In this document: positions 54,342-63,790 of the stretch, one piece after another
Numbering within the stretch: the stretch's first letter is position 1
Layout: every line of letters starts with the position of its first letter
Program-made: the position numbers and the translations under genes
Source: Agarilytica rhodophyticola
Lineage (GTDB): Bacteria > Pseudomonadota > Gammaproteobacteria > Pseudomonadales > Cellvibrionaceae
Assembly: GCF_002157225.2 (NCBI RefSeq)
Contig: NZ_CP020038.1
Coordinates: 1,573,001 to 1,637,000 of the forward strand
Direction: 5' to 3'
Length of the DNA: 64,000 nt
Notes under the pieces: generated by a model
Database searches by the model: none
What the model was told of the DNA's origin: nothing
Seen by the model: the letters and a program-made list of their open reading frames with translations, nothing else

Positions 54342-56171
54342 ATGGTGGTTAAATTTTTACGAGTATTGTGTTTATACTTAGTGGGCGTAGTGCTTAGTAT
54401 GCTGTTAAATGCCTGTGGCAGTGGCGGTAACTCTAGAGACACTGCCTCATCCGAAACGGGCGCAACTTCATCTACACCCGCACCTACATCAACTAATACG
54501 CCAACACCCAGCAGTACACCTGCTGCAAATATAGGTAATGGGTTAATTAAACTAAACCAGTTGGGTTTTTATCCCAACGCTAACAAAGTTGCTGTAGTAC
54601 CAGCTAATGCTACAAATAACTTTGCCTTGTTTAACGAAAATGGCGAGCAAGTTTTTCAAGGGCAGCTAGGTACTGTAAACACCTGGCCCCACAGCGATGA
54701 ATCTGTTCGTTTGGCTGACTTCTCCGGGTTTAACACAGCAGGCAACTATCGTTTGCGCATCGACGGAATACCTGATTCCGATACATTTAAGATTGACGAC
54801 AATGTTCATCGCCTTTTAAATAGTGCAGCGTTAAAAGCTTTTTACTACAATCGTGCTGGCATGGCAATTTCGGCACCCTATGCTGGTGACTGGAGCCGCA
54901 CAGCTGGACATGCTGATACAGAAGTAAAAATACATGCTTCAGCAGCCTCAGAACTACGTCCTACTGGTACACGTATTACTTCACCGATGGGCTGGTATGA
55001 TGCAGGGGATTATAATAAATATATCGTAAACTCAGGGATTTCAACTTACACATTGCTTGCCGCGTATGAACATTACCCAGATTACTATCGCACGCAAAAT
55101 AATAATATCCCTGAAAGTGGTAATCCCTTACCTGATATTCTCGATGAAGTATTGTGGAATCTACGTTGGATGCTCACCATGCAAGACCCTAACGATGGTG
55201 GCGTATATCATAAACTAACGACCCTAAGATTCAGTGGCCAGGTCCTGCCACAAGACGCTGATGCGCAGCGTTATGTTGTGCAAAAATCTACTGCTGCGGC
55301 GCTCAATTTTGCTGCGGTTATGGCTGTTGCCAGCCGCATATTTTCTGAGTTCGAAACACACCTGCCAGGTCTTTCAGAACAATGCCGCACCGCTGCGTTA
55401 AATGCATGGCAGTGGGCAAAAAATAATCCAGAAGTAGCATATCGTCAGCCTTCAGATGTGTTTACTGGCGAGTATGCCTCTGCTGGTTATCGCGATGAGT
55501 TTGCCTGGGCTGCAGCTGAGCTCTACATTACATTAAATGATGATAGCTATTATCAACAGTTTACCCAATATCGGGCTGAACCCTCAGTTCCTAGCTGGGG
55601 CTATACCGTGGCCCTAGGTTATATGTCACTGTTACATCATGCTCAACGTTTAAGCGGTGTGGCTGATATAGCCTCTATCCGCACGAGCTTCTTATCTTTT
55701 GCCGATGATTTGCGTAACGGCGTCAACTCCTCTGCTTTTGGGATTGTAATGGGACGTGAAGCCTCTGAGTTTGTATGGGGAAGTAACGCCGTTGCCCTCA
55801 ATCAAAGTATGATGCTTATTCAAGCATTTCGTGATAGTGGTGAACGCAGTTATGCCGATGCTGCGCTGACTAATATGGATTACATTTTGGGACGCAATGG
55901 TGTGGGTATCAGTTTTGTTACAGGTTTCGGTACTCGCAGCCCACTTGCTATTCACCACCGACCATCAGCTGCCGATAGTGTCGCGGCACCGATACCGGGT
56001 TTTGTTGCCGGTGGTCCGCAGCCAGGACAACAAGATGGTTGTTCTTATCCATCGGCGTTGCCGGCAAAATCTTATCTTGATGATTGGTGTAGTTACAGTA
56101 CTAACGAAATTGCTATTAATTGGAACGCGCCTCTGGTTTATGTCAGCGGTGCCTTAGAGGTCATTTTTTAA
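54342..56171 (+). CDS. Glycoside hydrolase family 9 endoglucanase, lipoprotein
   Basis: A 609-residue cellulase. A lipoprotein signal (VVLSMLLNAC, Cys near 25, Gly at +2, so outer membrane by the Lol rule) and a Thr/Pro/Ser linker (~35-63) lead to an Ig-like CelD_N domain (~66-150, LIKLNQLGFYPNANKVAVV) and the (alpha/alpha)6 GH9 catalytic domain. Catalytic residues are readable: GWYDAGDYNKY with D220 and D223, the substrate His-Arg in HHRPSA (H538-R540), and the acid Glu E589 in NEIAINWNAPLV. It should cut internal beta-1,4-glucan bonds at the cell surface or in the periplasm. AGGA lies about 10 bases before the ATG. It precedes GH3 with a 308-base gap. Confidence 0.95.
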   Translation: MVVKFLRVLCLYLVGVVLSMLLNACGSGGNSRDTASSETGATSSTPAPTSTNTPTPSSTPAANIGNGLIKLNQLGFYPNANKVAVVPANATNNFALFNENGEQVFQGQLGTVNTWPHSDESVRLADFSGFNTAGNYRLRIDGIPDSDTFKIDDNVHRLLNSAALKAFYYNRAGMAISAPYAGDWSRTAGHADTEVKIHASAASELRPTGTRITSPMGWYDAGDYNKYIVNSGISTYTLLAAYEHYPDYYRTQNNNIPESGNPLPDILDEVLWNLRWMLTMQDPNDGGVYHKLTTLRFSGQVLPQDADAQRYVVQKSTAAALNFAAVMAVASRIFSEFETHLPGLSEQCRTAALNAWQWAKNNPEVAYRQPSDVFTGEYASAGYRDEFAWAAAELYITLNDDSYYQQFTQYRAEPSVPSWGYTVALGYMSLLHHAQRLSGVADIASIRTSFLSFADDLRNGVNSSAFGIVMGREASEFVWGSNAVALNQSMMLIQAFRDSGERSYADAALTNMDYILGRNGVGISFVTGFGTRSPLAIHHRPSAADSVAAPIPGFVAGGPQPGQQDGCSYPSALPAKSYLDDWCSYSTNEIAINWNAPLVYVSGALEVIF

Positions 56172-56252
56172 TGCATTTTCATATTTCATTTTATCTATGC
56201 TTAATTACTGCTGTTGGCGGCAAGCTCATTATTATAGGCGGAGATTGAAAGC

Positions 56253-56315
56253 ATGAAAGTTAAAATCTATTGTATGCTGTTGGTTCTTTTTGCCTTTGCA
56301 GTTTTAGCGGATTAA
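56253..56315 (+). pseudogene. 20-codon signal-peptide-like frame, possible gene remnant
   Basis: An ATG at 56253 with GGCGGAGA nearby opens MKVKIYCMLLVLFAFAVLAD followed by two stops (TAA TAG). It reads like a signal peptide with no mature part. It may be the decayed start of a lost exported protein, or a chance frame. The rest of 56172-56479 holds only locus motif copy 4 and the GH3 ribosome site. Confidence 0.3.
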
Positions 56316-56334
56316 TAGGTATAGATTTCTTTTT

Positions 56335-56351
56335 AAATTGGGGCGGCCAAA
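56335..56351 (+). promoter_or_regulatory. Locus motif copy 4
   Basis: AAATTGGGGCGGCCAAA, about 130 bases before the GH3 start, matching the copies at 45311 and 61726. Confidence 0.5.
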
Positions 56352-56479
56352 CAGCTATTAGCGTGCGGTCGGATGTTGGTGATGAATTAGGAGCCTGGTG
56401 TCGGCCTTAATTCATTACCTACTAATTGGTAAGCAGAAATAAACGATAAATTATTTTTTATAACGAATGGAGTTTCTTA

Positions 56480-59053
56480 ATGAATGTTCCACATTACTTG
56501 ATTGCGGGGTTAGTGCTATCGATAGTTGCCGGTTGTGACTCTGGCTCTTCCGTCGACAATAACCGCGCTGATGCACAAGATAAATCGACTGTTGAAACAC
56601 AAGATAATAAGACGGATAAAAAGGCCGCTACAATCCATCCAGAAATTTGGCCTAAGCAAGATTCTCCATTTGCTCATGACGCAAAATTAGAGCAACGTGT
56701 TACTACTATATTAGGCAAAATGAGCCTGGAAGAAAAAGTCGGACAGGTCATTCAAGCTGATATCGCTTCTGTGACGCCGAAAGAGGTACAAGAATATCAT
56801 TTAGGTTCAATATTAAATGGTGGTAACTCTGCTCCAGGTGGTGACAATCGCACAACCCCAGCAGCGTGGGTTGCACTTGCAGATGAGTTTTGGCGAGCAT
56901 CGACAGATACGACAGATGGCCATAATGGAATTCCCGCTTTGTGGGGGACTGATGCGGTGCATGGCCATAACAATATTGTCGGCGCCACCATTTTTCCACA
57001 TAACATTGGGCTTGGTGCTGCTCATGATCCAGACCTAATGCATGAAATCGGTAAAGTGACGGCAAAAGAGTTATTGGTAACGGGCTTAGATTGGACTTTT
57101 GCTCCTACCATTGCCGTTGTGCGTGATGATCGCTGGGGACGCACCTACGAAAGCTACTCCGAAGATCCTGCCATTGTAAGAGAGTATGCGGGATATCTTG
57201 TGGAAGGCATCCAAGGCAAGCTTAGTGATGATACCTTTTTAAATGACGATCACCTTATTGCAACGGCAAAACATTTTATTGGTGATGGCGGCACTGTTGG
57301 GGGGCGTGACCAAGGTGACAATATTTCTTCTGAAGAAGAACTGCGTGATATTCAAGGCGCGGGTTATCCTGTGGCGATTAGCAGCGGAGTGCAAGCTGTT
57401 ATGGCATCTTTTAATAGTTGGCACGGCAGAAAAATGCATGGCTACAAAGAGCTATTAAGTGATGTTTTAGTTGATCAGATGGGCTTTGGTGGTTTTGTTG
57501 TAGGGGATTGGAACGGGCACGGTCAGGTCGAAGGTTGTAGTAATGTTTCCTGTGCGGCGTCATTTAATAATGGGCTGGATATGTTTATGGCACCTGATAG
57601 CTGGAAGGAATTGTACGCCAATACCTTGGCACAGGTAAAAAGTGGTGAGATTCCAATGCAGCGGCTGGATCAGGCTGTAAGTCGTATTTTGCGTGTGAAA
57701 ATACGTGCTGGTTTGTTTGAAGCTGGGTTACCATCGAAACGTAAGCACGCGGGACGTTACCAACTTCTCGGTGCTCCAGAACATCGAGCTGTTGCTCGTA
57801 AAGCTGTACGTCAGTCTCTTGTCCTGATTAAAAATGAAAAGCAAATTTTACCCCTTTCGCCAAAAATGAATATTTTGGTGGCAGGTGATGGCGCTGATAA
57901 TATTGGTAAACAAACTGGTGGTTGGACACTTTCTTGGCAAGGCACAGGAAACAGTAAAGAACATTTTCCAAATAGCATGTCCATTTTTGATGGCATCAAA
58001 GAACAAGTGGATGCTGCGGGAGGAAAAGCAGTACTGAGTGAAAAGGGTGAGTATAAAAGCAAACCTGACGTTGCGATCGTAGTATTTGGTGAAAATCCCT
58101 ATGCTGAGTTTCAAGGTGATAGACCTCATGTCGATTTTCAATCTGAAGATGGTCTAAATTTATTGCGCAAATTTAAGGCAGAGAATATTCCTACTGTCGC
58201 CATTTTTCTCTCTGGGCGCGCTATGTGGATGAATCCTGAAATAAATGCGTCTGATGCCTTTGTGGCTGCTTGGTTACCCGGTTCAGAAGGCGGTGGTATT
58301 GCCGATGTAATACTGCGCAAGGCTAGTGGTGATATTCAATATGACTTCCATGGTAAGCTTTCTTTTTCATGGCCTAAAACAGGCATTCAAACGGCAGTCA
58401 ACGTCGGTGATGCCGACTATGACCCTCTCTTTGCCTATGGTTATGGACTTAAATATAGCGATAAGACCAGTGTCAAAGCTCTATCAGAAGACCCACAGCT
58501 TGGAGATCGGGCGCAATCTCAAGGTAAGAATTTTTTGAAAGCTGGTGAGCCTGTTTCTCCCTGGCGCCTAGTTATGCGTGACTCTGGAGGTACTGTACAA
58601 ATCACAAACTCAAAAGCTGTGAGTGCTGCTGGCGCATTGACCATGACGGCGCTTGACCATAAAGCCCAGGAGGATACTCGTCTGTTTGCATTCTCCGGCG
58701 ATGCTATATTAACCATTGAAGGTGAGCCGATTGATATATCTCGAGAGTCTAATGGTGATATGGCGATGGAGATTCAATATCAGGTTGTCGGTGATGCAGT
58801 TGCAGATACGGTTCTCAGCATTGGCTGCGGTGAAGATTGCTTAGGCTCAATGAATATTACAGAAGGATTAAAAGCTAAGCGCGGTCAGGGTTGGCAGGAA
58901 ACGCGTTTAAAATTGAGCTGTTTTGCTGACAAAGGAACAGATATGACGAAAGTAAGCTCTCCTGTCATTTTTAAAGTATCAGGAAATATGCAACTACAGA
59001 TAAGTTCCATTAACATTGTCAGTAATCAAGGGGACGCTAGTTGCGCACTATAA
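56480..59053 (+). CDS. Glycoside hydrolase family 3 beta-glucosidase, lipoprotein
   Basis: An 857-residue exo-acting GH3 enzyme of the ExoP/beta-glucosidase type. The lipobox is IVAGC (Cys 19) with Asp at +2. The (beta/alpha)8 domain spans ~60-425, with GTDAVHGHNN near 155, KHFIGDGGT near 264 and the nucleophile Asp in FVVGDWNGHG (D343). The alpha/beta sandwich (~430-660) follows, and a C-terminal beta-sandwich (~670-857) like the galactose-binding domain of ExoP. It should release glucose from cello-oligosaccharides or related beta-glucans. Under the Lol rule Asp at +2 predicts inner-membrane retention, so the enzyme may work in the periplasm on sugars imported by the receptor. GGAG precedes the ATG by 8 bases. 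Confidence 0.94.
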   Translation: MNVPHYLIAGLVLSIVAGCDSGSSVDNNRADAQDKSTVETQDNKTDKKAATIHPEIWPKQDSPFAHDAKLEQRVTTILGKMSLEEKVGQVIQADIASVTPKEVQEYHLGSILNGGNSAPGGDNRTTPAAWVALADEFWRASTDTTDGHNGIPALWGTDAVHGHNNIVGATIFPHNIGLGAAHDPDLMHEIGKVTAKELLVTGLDWTFAPTIAVVRDDRWGRTYESYSEDPAIVREYAGYLVEGIQGKLSDDTFLNDDHLIATAKHFIGDGGTVGGRDQGDNISSEEELRDIQGAGYPVAISSGVQAVMASFNSWHGRKMHGYKELLSDVLVDQMGFGGFVVGDWNGHGQVEGCSNVSCAASFNNGLDMFMAPDSWKELYANTLAQVKSGEIPMQRLDQAVSRILRVKIRAGLFEAGLPSKRKHAGRYQLLGAPEHRAVARKAVRQSLVLIKNEKQILPLSPKMNILVAGDGADNIGKQTGGWTLSWQGTGNSKEHFPNSMSIFDGIKEQVDAAGGKAVLSEKGEYKSKPDVAIVVFGENPYAEFQGDRPHVDFQSEDGLNLLRKFKAENIPTVAIFLSGRAMWMNPEINASDAFVAAWLPGSEGGGIADVILRKASGDIQYDFHGKLSFSWPKTGIQTAVNVGDADYDPLFAYGYGLKYSDKTSVKALSEDPQLGDRAQSQGKNFLKAGEPVSPWRLVMRDSGGTVQITNSKAVSAAGALTMTALDHKAQEDTRLFAFSGDAILTIEGEPIDISRESNGDMAMEIQYQVVGDAVADTVLSIGCGEDCLGSMNITEGLKAKRGQGWQETRLKLSCFADKGTDMTKVSSPVIFKVSGNMQLQISSINIVSNQGDASCAL

Positions 59054-59090
59054 CGGCTCACTCATAGAGTTAGCAGCCCCCCAATACTTA

Positions 59091-59112
59091 TTGCCCGCAA
59101 GGATGTGGGCAA
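59091..59112 (+). terminator. Weak hairpin after GH3
   Basis: TTGCCCGC (59091-59098) pairs with GTGGGCAA (59105-59112), 8 bp with one G-U. No T-run follows, so termination here is doubtful. Confidence 0.35.
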
Positions 59113-59330
59113 ATAATGATTAGTGTTTATAACACTTTCCGTCTCGCTGTCGTTTATTTTTCCGTTCCCTATTTTTCATTCGTTTTTCTTTTGTCATCTT
59201 TATTCTTTATTTAGACTCGTTTAGCCAAATACATTTTTCAATCTGCAAAAGTGCAGAAGATTGCTATAGTCGGATCGAGGTCTCATAATAATATCTATTT
59301 TGGCGCCAAGATGATGTATGACCAATTATT

Positions 59331-59744
59331 ATGCTAGTTATTTCCAATAATGTTTCTATACCCGACAGTGAAATTCAGTTTACTGCTGTTCGTTCCCAAG
59401 GGCCTGGTGGACAGAACGTTAATAAAGTTTCCTCAGCGGTAGTATTGCGCTTCGATATTCATGCGTCTTCATTACCTTCTTTTTATAAATCGAGACTGCT
59501 CACTTTGCGTGATCATCGTTTGACTCAGCAAGGCGTTATTGTGATCAAGTCGCAAGAGTATCGCAGTCAAGATATGAATCGTCAGGTCGCACAAGAACGT
59601 TTGGTGAAGATGATTCAAGAAGCAACAGTGGTGCAAAAAACTAGACGAGCTACCAAGCCAAGCCGTTCTTCGCAAAAGAAACGTATGGACAAAAAAACGC
59701 GGCACGGAAAAACTAAAAGTCTGAGAGGTAAAGTAGACTACTAA
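59331..59744 (+). CDS. arfB: Alternative ribosome-rescue factor B (peptidyl-tRNA hydrolase)
   Basis: A 137-residue rescue factor (YaeJ/ArfB). RSQGPGGQNVNKV at residues 21-33 contains the GGQ loop that hydrolyses peptidyl-tRNA on stalled ribosomes. The C-terminal Lys/Arg-rich tail (KKTRRATKPSRSSQKKR and following) is the part that enters the mRNA channel. Length and motifs are standard. It is a housekeeping gene inserted in the carbohydrate region, transcribed alone. Confidence 0.96.
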   Translation: MLVISNNVSIPDSEIQFTAVRSQGPGGQNVNKVSSAVVLRFDIHASSLPSFYKSRLLTLRDHRLTQQGVIVIKSQEYRSQDMNRQVAQERLVKMIQEATVVQKTRRATKPSRSSQKKRMDKKTRHGKTKSLRGKVDY

Positions 59745-60141
59745 TCTATGGTCATTATAAATCGTAATATTGTTATAAACGCCATATTCCAATTGACTTA
59801 TATATGATTGTTTATTACTCGCTATCCATTAGACTTTTGTTAGTTGTATAGTAAATTTGTGCTGTGATTTAGCTTATGTTTTTGCAGCAAATCGTACTCG
59901 CTGCAGTTACTATTCACACGATATATACTGCCGCGGGGTTATATAGAAAACTTTAGACTAACCCTAGTTATCTTTTTTGTAGTGCAAAATTTTTATAAAA
60001 AATAAACGTTTTCATAAAAATGTCTATTAATTATATTGCTAAATCATAAAACTATTCGCTTTAAAATGGCTCTGGAAATAAAAAGCAATACAATCGCTAT
60101 TAGATCGCATAATTTTTATTTCCAGAGTTAATTACAGCCTA
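59745..60141. other. Intergenic region, mostly a long inverted repeat
   Basis: 397 bases between arfB and the convergent AraC gene. It is AT-rich, with no credible gene. The right end contains the inverted repeat at 60070-60127. Confidence 0.4.
60070..60127. terminator. Long stem-loop between arfB and the AraC gene
   Basis: Perfect 15-bp arms CTCTGGAAATAAAAA (60070-60084) and TTTTTATTTCCAGAG (60113-60127), loop 28. It lies 15 bases after the AraC stop; a bidirectional terminator or 3' barrier is likely. Confidence 0.6.
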
Positions 60142-61317
60142 TTAACCCTTAGCGCTTTCAAGGTTTTGTTTTCTATACTGAGACGGTGTCATACCTTCAA
60201 TTTTTTTGAAAAATCCATTAAAGGTTGCTTTACTGTTGAAGCCTACTTCATACATGATGTCTAACATTGAAGTTTTATTAAACTCCTGGCTTTCAAGTAA
60301 GCGCTTCGCTTCTTGAATACGATGTTTATTAACATATTCGAAAAAATTACATCCATAGTGACCATTAATTACGCCCGATAAGGTTCTCGGTGATATACCC
60401 ATTTTTTCTGCAAGTAAGTCTAGTGTCAGGTCAGGGTTTGTAAAGATTTTGTCTTTCTCCATTAATGGTTCTAAAGAACTTATATATGCAGGGTTAATTG
60501 CATATGTTGTCTGAGGTTTATGCGCCTTTTTAGTAAGAGGTTTGATATCCTTCACCCTAACGCCGTTGCGGGAATATAAAACAATGACGCTGGCGAAAAA
60601 CACTAAGATTGCATAGTTTTGTAATAGCCCTACAATCGCAACAGGAATATTAAAGCCCAAATATGCATTAGTTAACAGCGTTAGCGATATGAGCGAACTC
60701 CACACGTTCATCACTAAAAAACCTACAGCAAACAACGCCAACCACTCATAACCTGCAACAATTTTATTGTTTTGGCGAGGGTGTACGGAGTCGAAGTAAG
60801 TGCGAACTGTAACTACACATAGCCATGCGACGTAAGTGCGGAATGCGTCACGAGAAAATTGCACAAAAAACACAGTGATAGACTCATTAGAAATATTTAA
60901 AGTCTGTAAGATTACGATTTTAGTTTCTGTTGGTAACGAGTGATAGGCCATAGATTGGTGTGACGCAGCTAACAAAAAAGGCAGCGCCAAACAGTAGTCA
61001 AAACGATTAAAACTAAAATCTTTCTCAACGATACTTTTTATAAGCCAATAGGCTAATGGAGCTTGAATCCAGGTACCGAATTCAAAAACAAAGAATATAT
61101 TCGGCAGGTTATGCAGTGCCCAGGGCCTGACGGCAGCGCCATAATTAATGAGTGTGTCAAGCGGGATACAAGCGGAAGATACAAAAAATAACGTTAGGAT
61201 CAGGTTGTAATATCTCTTATCGCTGCGTTGCAACAGGAAAATAAATATCGAGATAAAACAACAGCTCATTGTCAACAATAAAACGACATCATGGGTATTA
61301 AATAATACTGCATCCAT
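60142..61317 (-). CDS. Membrane-anchored AraC-family regulator, paralogue of the one at 43871
   Basis: A 391-residue regulator with about seven hydrophobic spans (HDVVLLLTMSCCFISIFIFLL; WLALFAVGFLVMNVWSSL; LLQNYAILVFFASVIVLYS in part) and a C-terminal AraC double helix-turn-helix (LTLDLLAEKMGISPRTLSGVI; LDIMYEVGFNSKATFNGFF). The two paralogues have the same length and line up from MDAVLFNTHDVVL / MKNHLFNVHDVVL onward. They flank the carbohydrate locus. The gene is divergent from GH5 with a 592-base shared region, which makes GH5 its likeliest target. Confidence 0.92.
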   Translation of the reverse strand: MDAVLFNTHDVVLLLTMSCCFISIFIFLLQRSDKRYYNLILTLFFVSSACIPLDTLINYGAAVRPWALHNLPNIFFVFEFGTWIQAPLAYWLIKSIVEKDFSFNRFDYCLALPFLLAASHQSMAYHSLPTETKIVILQTLNISNESITVFFVQFSRDAFRTYVAWLCVVTVRTYFDSVHPRQNNKIVAGYEWLALFAVGFLVMNVWSSLISLTLLTNAYLGFNIPVAIVGLLQNYAILVFFASVIVLYSRNGVRVKDIKPLTKKAHKPQTTYAINPAYISSLEPLMEKDKIFTNPDLTLDLLAEKMGISPRTLSGVINGHYGCNFFEYVNKHRIQEAKRLLESQEFNKTSMLDIMYEVGFNSKATFNGFFKKIEGMTPSQYRKQNLESAKG

Positions 61318-61639
61318 AAAGCTTACCTCTATAACACAAAATTGCTTATTGCTTTTTAAGTTTTTTAACTTGCTTATTATTTTATTATTTTTTTATGCAG
61401 CCGAAATCTTGTACGAATAAAAAGTGTTTATTTGCAAAATAGTTACTTTTCGCTATACAAAAAAATCAGCGTCTTGCGATGTTTGAACATGCTTCCTGGA
61501 TGGTCACTGCATGTGAGAGACTATAAGGCAAATCCGGGTAGTTTTTCAAATGATTTTCCTGCTACTGATCTCGTTTTTGTGACAAGGAAAATAGAGCATT
61601 ACATGTTTGTAGAAAGCGTCACAAATTTGCGACAAAGAT

Positions 61640-61669
61640 ATATTTGACGCGAAAATTCACGCCAAATAT
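61640..61669. promoter_or_regulatory. Inverted repeat upstream of GH5
   Basis: Arms ATATTTGACG (61640-61649) and CGCCAAATAT (61660-61669), one mismatch, 10-base centre. About 240 bases before the GH5 start; a candidate binding site. Confidence 0.4.
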
Positions 61670-61725
61670 GCGAGATGTAGAACCAATTTGCGTGTATTTA
61701 CAAGTTTTGTTTAACGCAACCCCTC

Positions 61726-61742
61726 AAATTGGACGACCACAA
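61726..61742 (+). promoter_or_regulatory. Locus motif copy 5
   Basis: AAATTGGACGACCACAA, about 170 bases before the GH5 start. It shares the GGACGACCA core with the copy at 45311. Confidence 0.5.
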
Positions 61743-61909
61743 TATTATTCCCAAGTACATTTTTATCGTCTCTTTTAACCTGGAAATTGGAATGTGGTGA
61801 AGCCAATTAATATTATGATTTTCGCTTATGAATATCTCGCTCTTTCTCCACTTTTCAGTAGTAATTTTTCAAATATGTAATAAACGAAGATTCTGATAGG
61901 AGAACAGCA

Positions 61910-63703
61910 GTGAAGAAAAAACTTTTAGTTTCAGCGATGGCATTAATTTTCGCTCCTTGGCTGAATGCAGCTCAGGTTTCAATGACCAGTACCGGTGACT
62001 GGAATAGTGCTTTTCAAACCAGTACTGATATCACTAATAACGAAGCGTCGACAGTTGAAGGCTGGACTCTAGAGTTTGCAGCGAGTTTCACAATCGATCA
62101 GATATGGAATGCTAAGATTATTTCTCACATCGGCGATACTTATGTATTAGGAAGCTTAGACCATACGGGTGTGATCAATCCAGGAGAAAAAATTAACTTT
62201 GGTTTTATCGCATCTCCTGGTAATTCCATGCTGCCAACAATGTTTTCTTTCAATGGCGAGAATAGTAGTGGAGGCAACCCTACGCCAACACCCACGGCCA
62301 CGCCCACAGCTACGCCAACACCTACAGCTACGCCAACACCCACAGCGACACCGACCACAACACCGTTACCCACTGCTACCGCAACACCGATTCCAACACC
62401 TACAGCTACGCCAATACCTACAGTGACACCAAGCCCAACACCTAATCCCAATCCAGGCAATGCACTTCCTGGTGATGACTGGCTGAGTATTTCAGGTAAT
62501 ACCATTATTAATAAAGAAGGTAATGCTGTTTGGTTAACCGGTGCTAACTGGTTCGGCTTCAATACCACAGAGCGAATTTTCCACGGTATTTGGAGTGTTA
62601 ATTTAGACGACACAATCAAGTCTATGGCTGATCGAGGTATTAATTTAATTCGTGTGCCTTTTGCGACAGAGTTAATTGACGAATGGATGAATAACGAATT
62701 CGTACCTGTTAGTTTTAACGAGTTCACAAATCCTGATTTGGTTGGTAAGAATAGCCTAGAAATATTTGATGCATTTATCGCATCTGCCAAACGTCATGGT
62801 ATGAAAGTATTACTTGATGCTCACTCTCCTCATATCGATAACTCAGGCCATGTTTACCCAACCTGGACAAGGGGTGATATCACTGAAGAAGTGTTCTATA
62901 ACACATGGGTGTGGTTAGCCGAGCGTTATAAAAATGATGATACCGTTATTGGCTTTGATTTAGAGAATGAACCTCATGGCAAGGCACACTCTGATACCAA
63001 CTTTGCTAAGTGGGATGATTCCAGTGATGCCAACAACTGGAAGCGTGTTGCTGAAGAAGCTTCAAAGCGCATTCTTGCGGTAAACCCTAACTTACTCATC
63101 CTTGTTGAAGGTATTGAGGTCTATCCTACCGATGGTGTCACTTGGACTTCAAAAGATAGTAAGGATTACCACTTTACTTGGTGGGGAGGAAATTTACGTG
63201 GTGTCAAAGATTACCCTGTTATTGTGCCAGGCCACCAAAATCAAATCATGTACTCGCCTCATGACTATGGCCCTGCGGTTTTCCAGCAGACTTGGTTTTA
63301 TCCTGGATTTAATAAAGATACGCTTATTGCTGATGTTTGGGATGAAAATTGGCTCTATATTCATAGAGAAGAAATATCACCACTTCTAATGGGAGAATGG
63401 GGAGGTTTCCTCGATGGCGGCGATAACCAAAAATGGATGTTAGCGCTTAGAGAGCTAATGGATGAATATAAAATTCACCATACCTTCTGGACGCTTAATC
63501 CAAATTCTGGTGACACTGGTGGTCTGCTAATGCATGACTGGGTTACCTGGGACGAAGAGAAATATAATATTCTCGAAGCTGTGTTATGGCAAAACAGTGA
63601 AGGAAAATATATTGGCTTGGATCATGAAGTACCGTTGGGGGCAAATGGTATAACCGTTTCTGAGCATTATGCTAATGGAGGACTAGAGCCTATCGGTTTG
63701 TAA
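61910..63703 (+). CDS. Secreted GH5 cellulase with an N-terminal carbohydrate-binding domain
   Basis: A 597-residue enzyme. A signal peptide ([13 protein letters not shown]) is followed by a probable CBM2-type cellulose-binding domain (~23-118; W at [15 protein letters not shown] and [17 protein letters not shown]), a long Thr/Pro/Ala linker (~123-185, encoded by near-repeats of ACGCCAACACC), and a GH5 catalytic domain (~187-560). Catalytic residues are E354 in DLENEPHG (acid/base) and E496 in LMGEWGGF (nucleophile). DAHSPH near 303 is typical. It should hydrolyse internal beta-1,4-glucan bonds outside the cell. The start is a GTG at 61910, seven bases after AGGAG. It is divergent from the AraC regulator and carries locus motif copy 5 in its leader. 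Confidence 0.95.
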   Translation: MKKKLLVSAMALIFAPWLNAAQVSMTSTGDWNSAFQTSTDITNNEASTVEGWTLEFAASFTIDQIWNAKIISHIGDTYVLGSLDHTGVINPGEKINFGFIASPGNSMLPTMFSFNGENSSGGNPTPTPTATPTATPTPTATPTPTATPTTTPLPTATATPIPTPTATPIPTVTPSPTPNPNPGNALPGDDWLSISGNTIINKEGNAVWLTGANWFGFNTTERIFHGIWSVNLDDTIKSMADRGINLIRVPFATELIDEWMNNEFVPVSFNEFTNPDLVGKNSLEIFDAFIASAKRHGMKVLLDAHSPHIDNSGHVYPTWTRGDITEEVFYNTWVWLAERYKNDDTVIGFDLENEPHGKAHSDTNFAKWDDSSDANNWKRVAEEASKRILAVNPNLLILVEGIEVYPTDGVTWTSKDSKDYHFTWWGGNLRGVKDYPVIVPGHQNQIMYSPHDYGPAVFQQTWFYPGFNKDTLIADVWDENWLYIHREEISPLLMGEWGGFLDGGDNQKWMLALRELMDEYKIHHTFWTLNPNSGDTGGLLMHDWVTWDEEKYNILEAVLWQNSEGKYIGLDHEVPLGANGITVSEHYANGGLEPIGL

Positions 63704-63742
63704 AAATCGTAAATCTTTATCGGTTTTTAAGTCTTTAGTTTT

Positions 63743-63790
63743 TTAAGTAGGGAATGCTAGTAGTGGCATTCTCTACTTAATTATTATAAT
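63743..63790 (+). terminator. Terminator of the GH5 gene
   Basis: TTAAGTAGGGAATGC (63743-63757) pairs with GCATTCTCTACTTAA (63766-63780), 15 bp with one G-U, loop 8, followed by TTATTATAAT. Confidence 0.8.

Larger units (their letters stand above)
61318..61909. other. Divergent region between the AraC and GH5 genes
   Basis: 592 bases. Contains an inverted repeat (ATATTTGACG at 61640-61649 with CGCCAAATAT at 61660-61669, one mismatch), the locus motif at 61726-61740, and AT-rich runs near 61360-61400. A short rightward frame at 61432-61647 has no ribosome site and no family features, so I do not call it a gene. Confidence 0.5.

Noticed and set aside
61432-61647. 71-residue rightward frame before GH5
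   Set aside because: No ribosome site, no signal or domain pattern, and it lies in a likely regulatory region.
43571-61742. Locus motif read as sigma-54 promoters
   Set aside because: The TGGGACG part resembles a -24 box, but no GC lies at the required -12 spacing in the copies.
62140-62790. Leftward 216-residue Gly/Val-repeat frame inside GH5
   Set aside because: It is the complement of the Thr/Pro linker and catalytic domain, with no own start signals.
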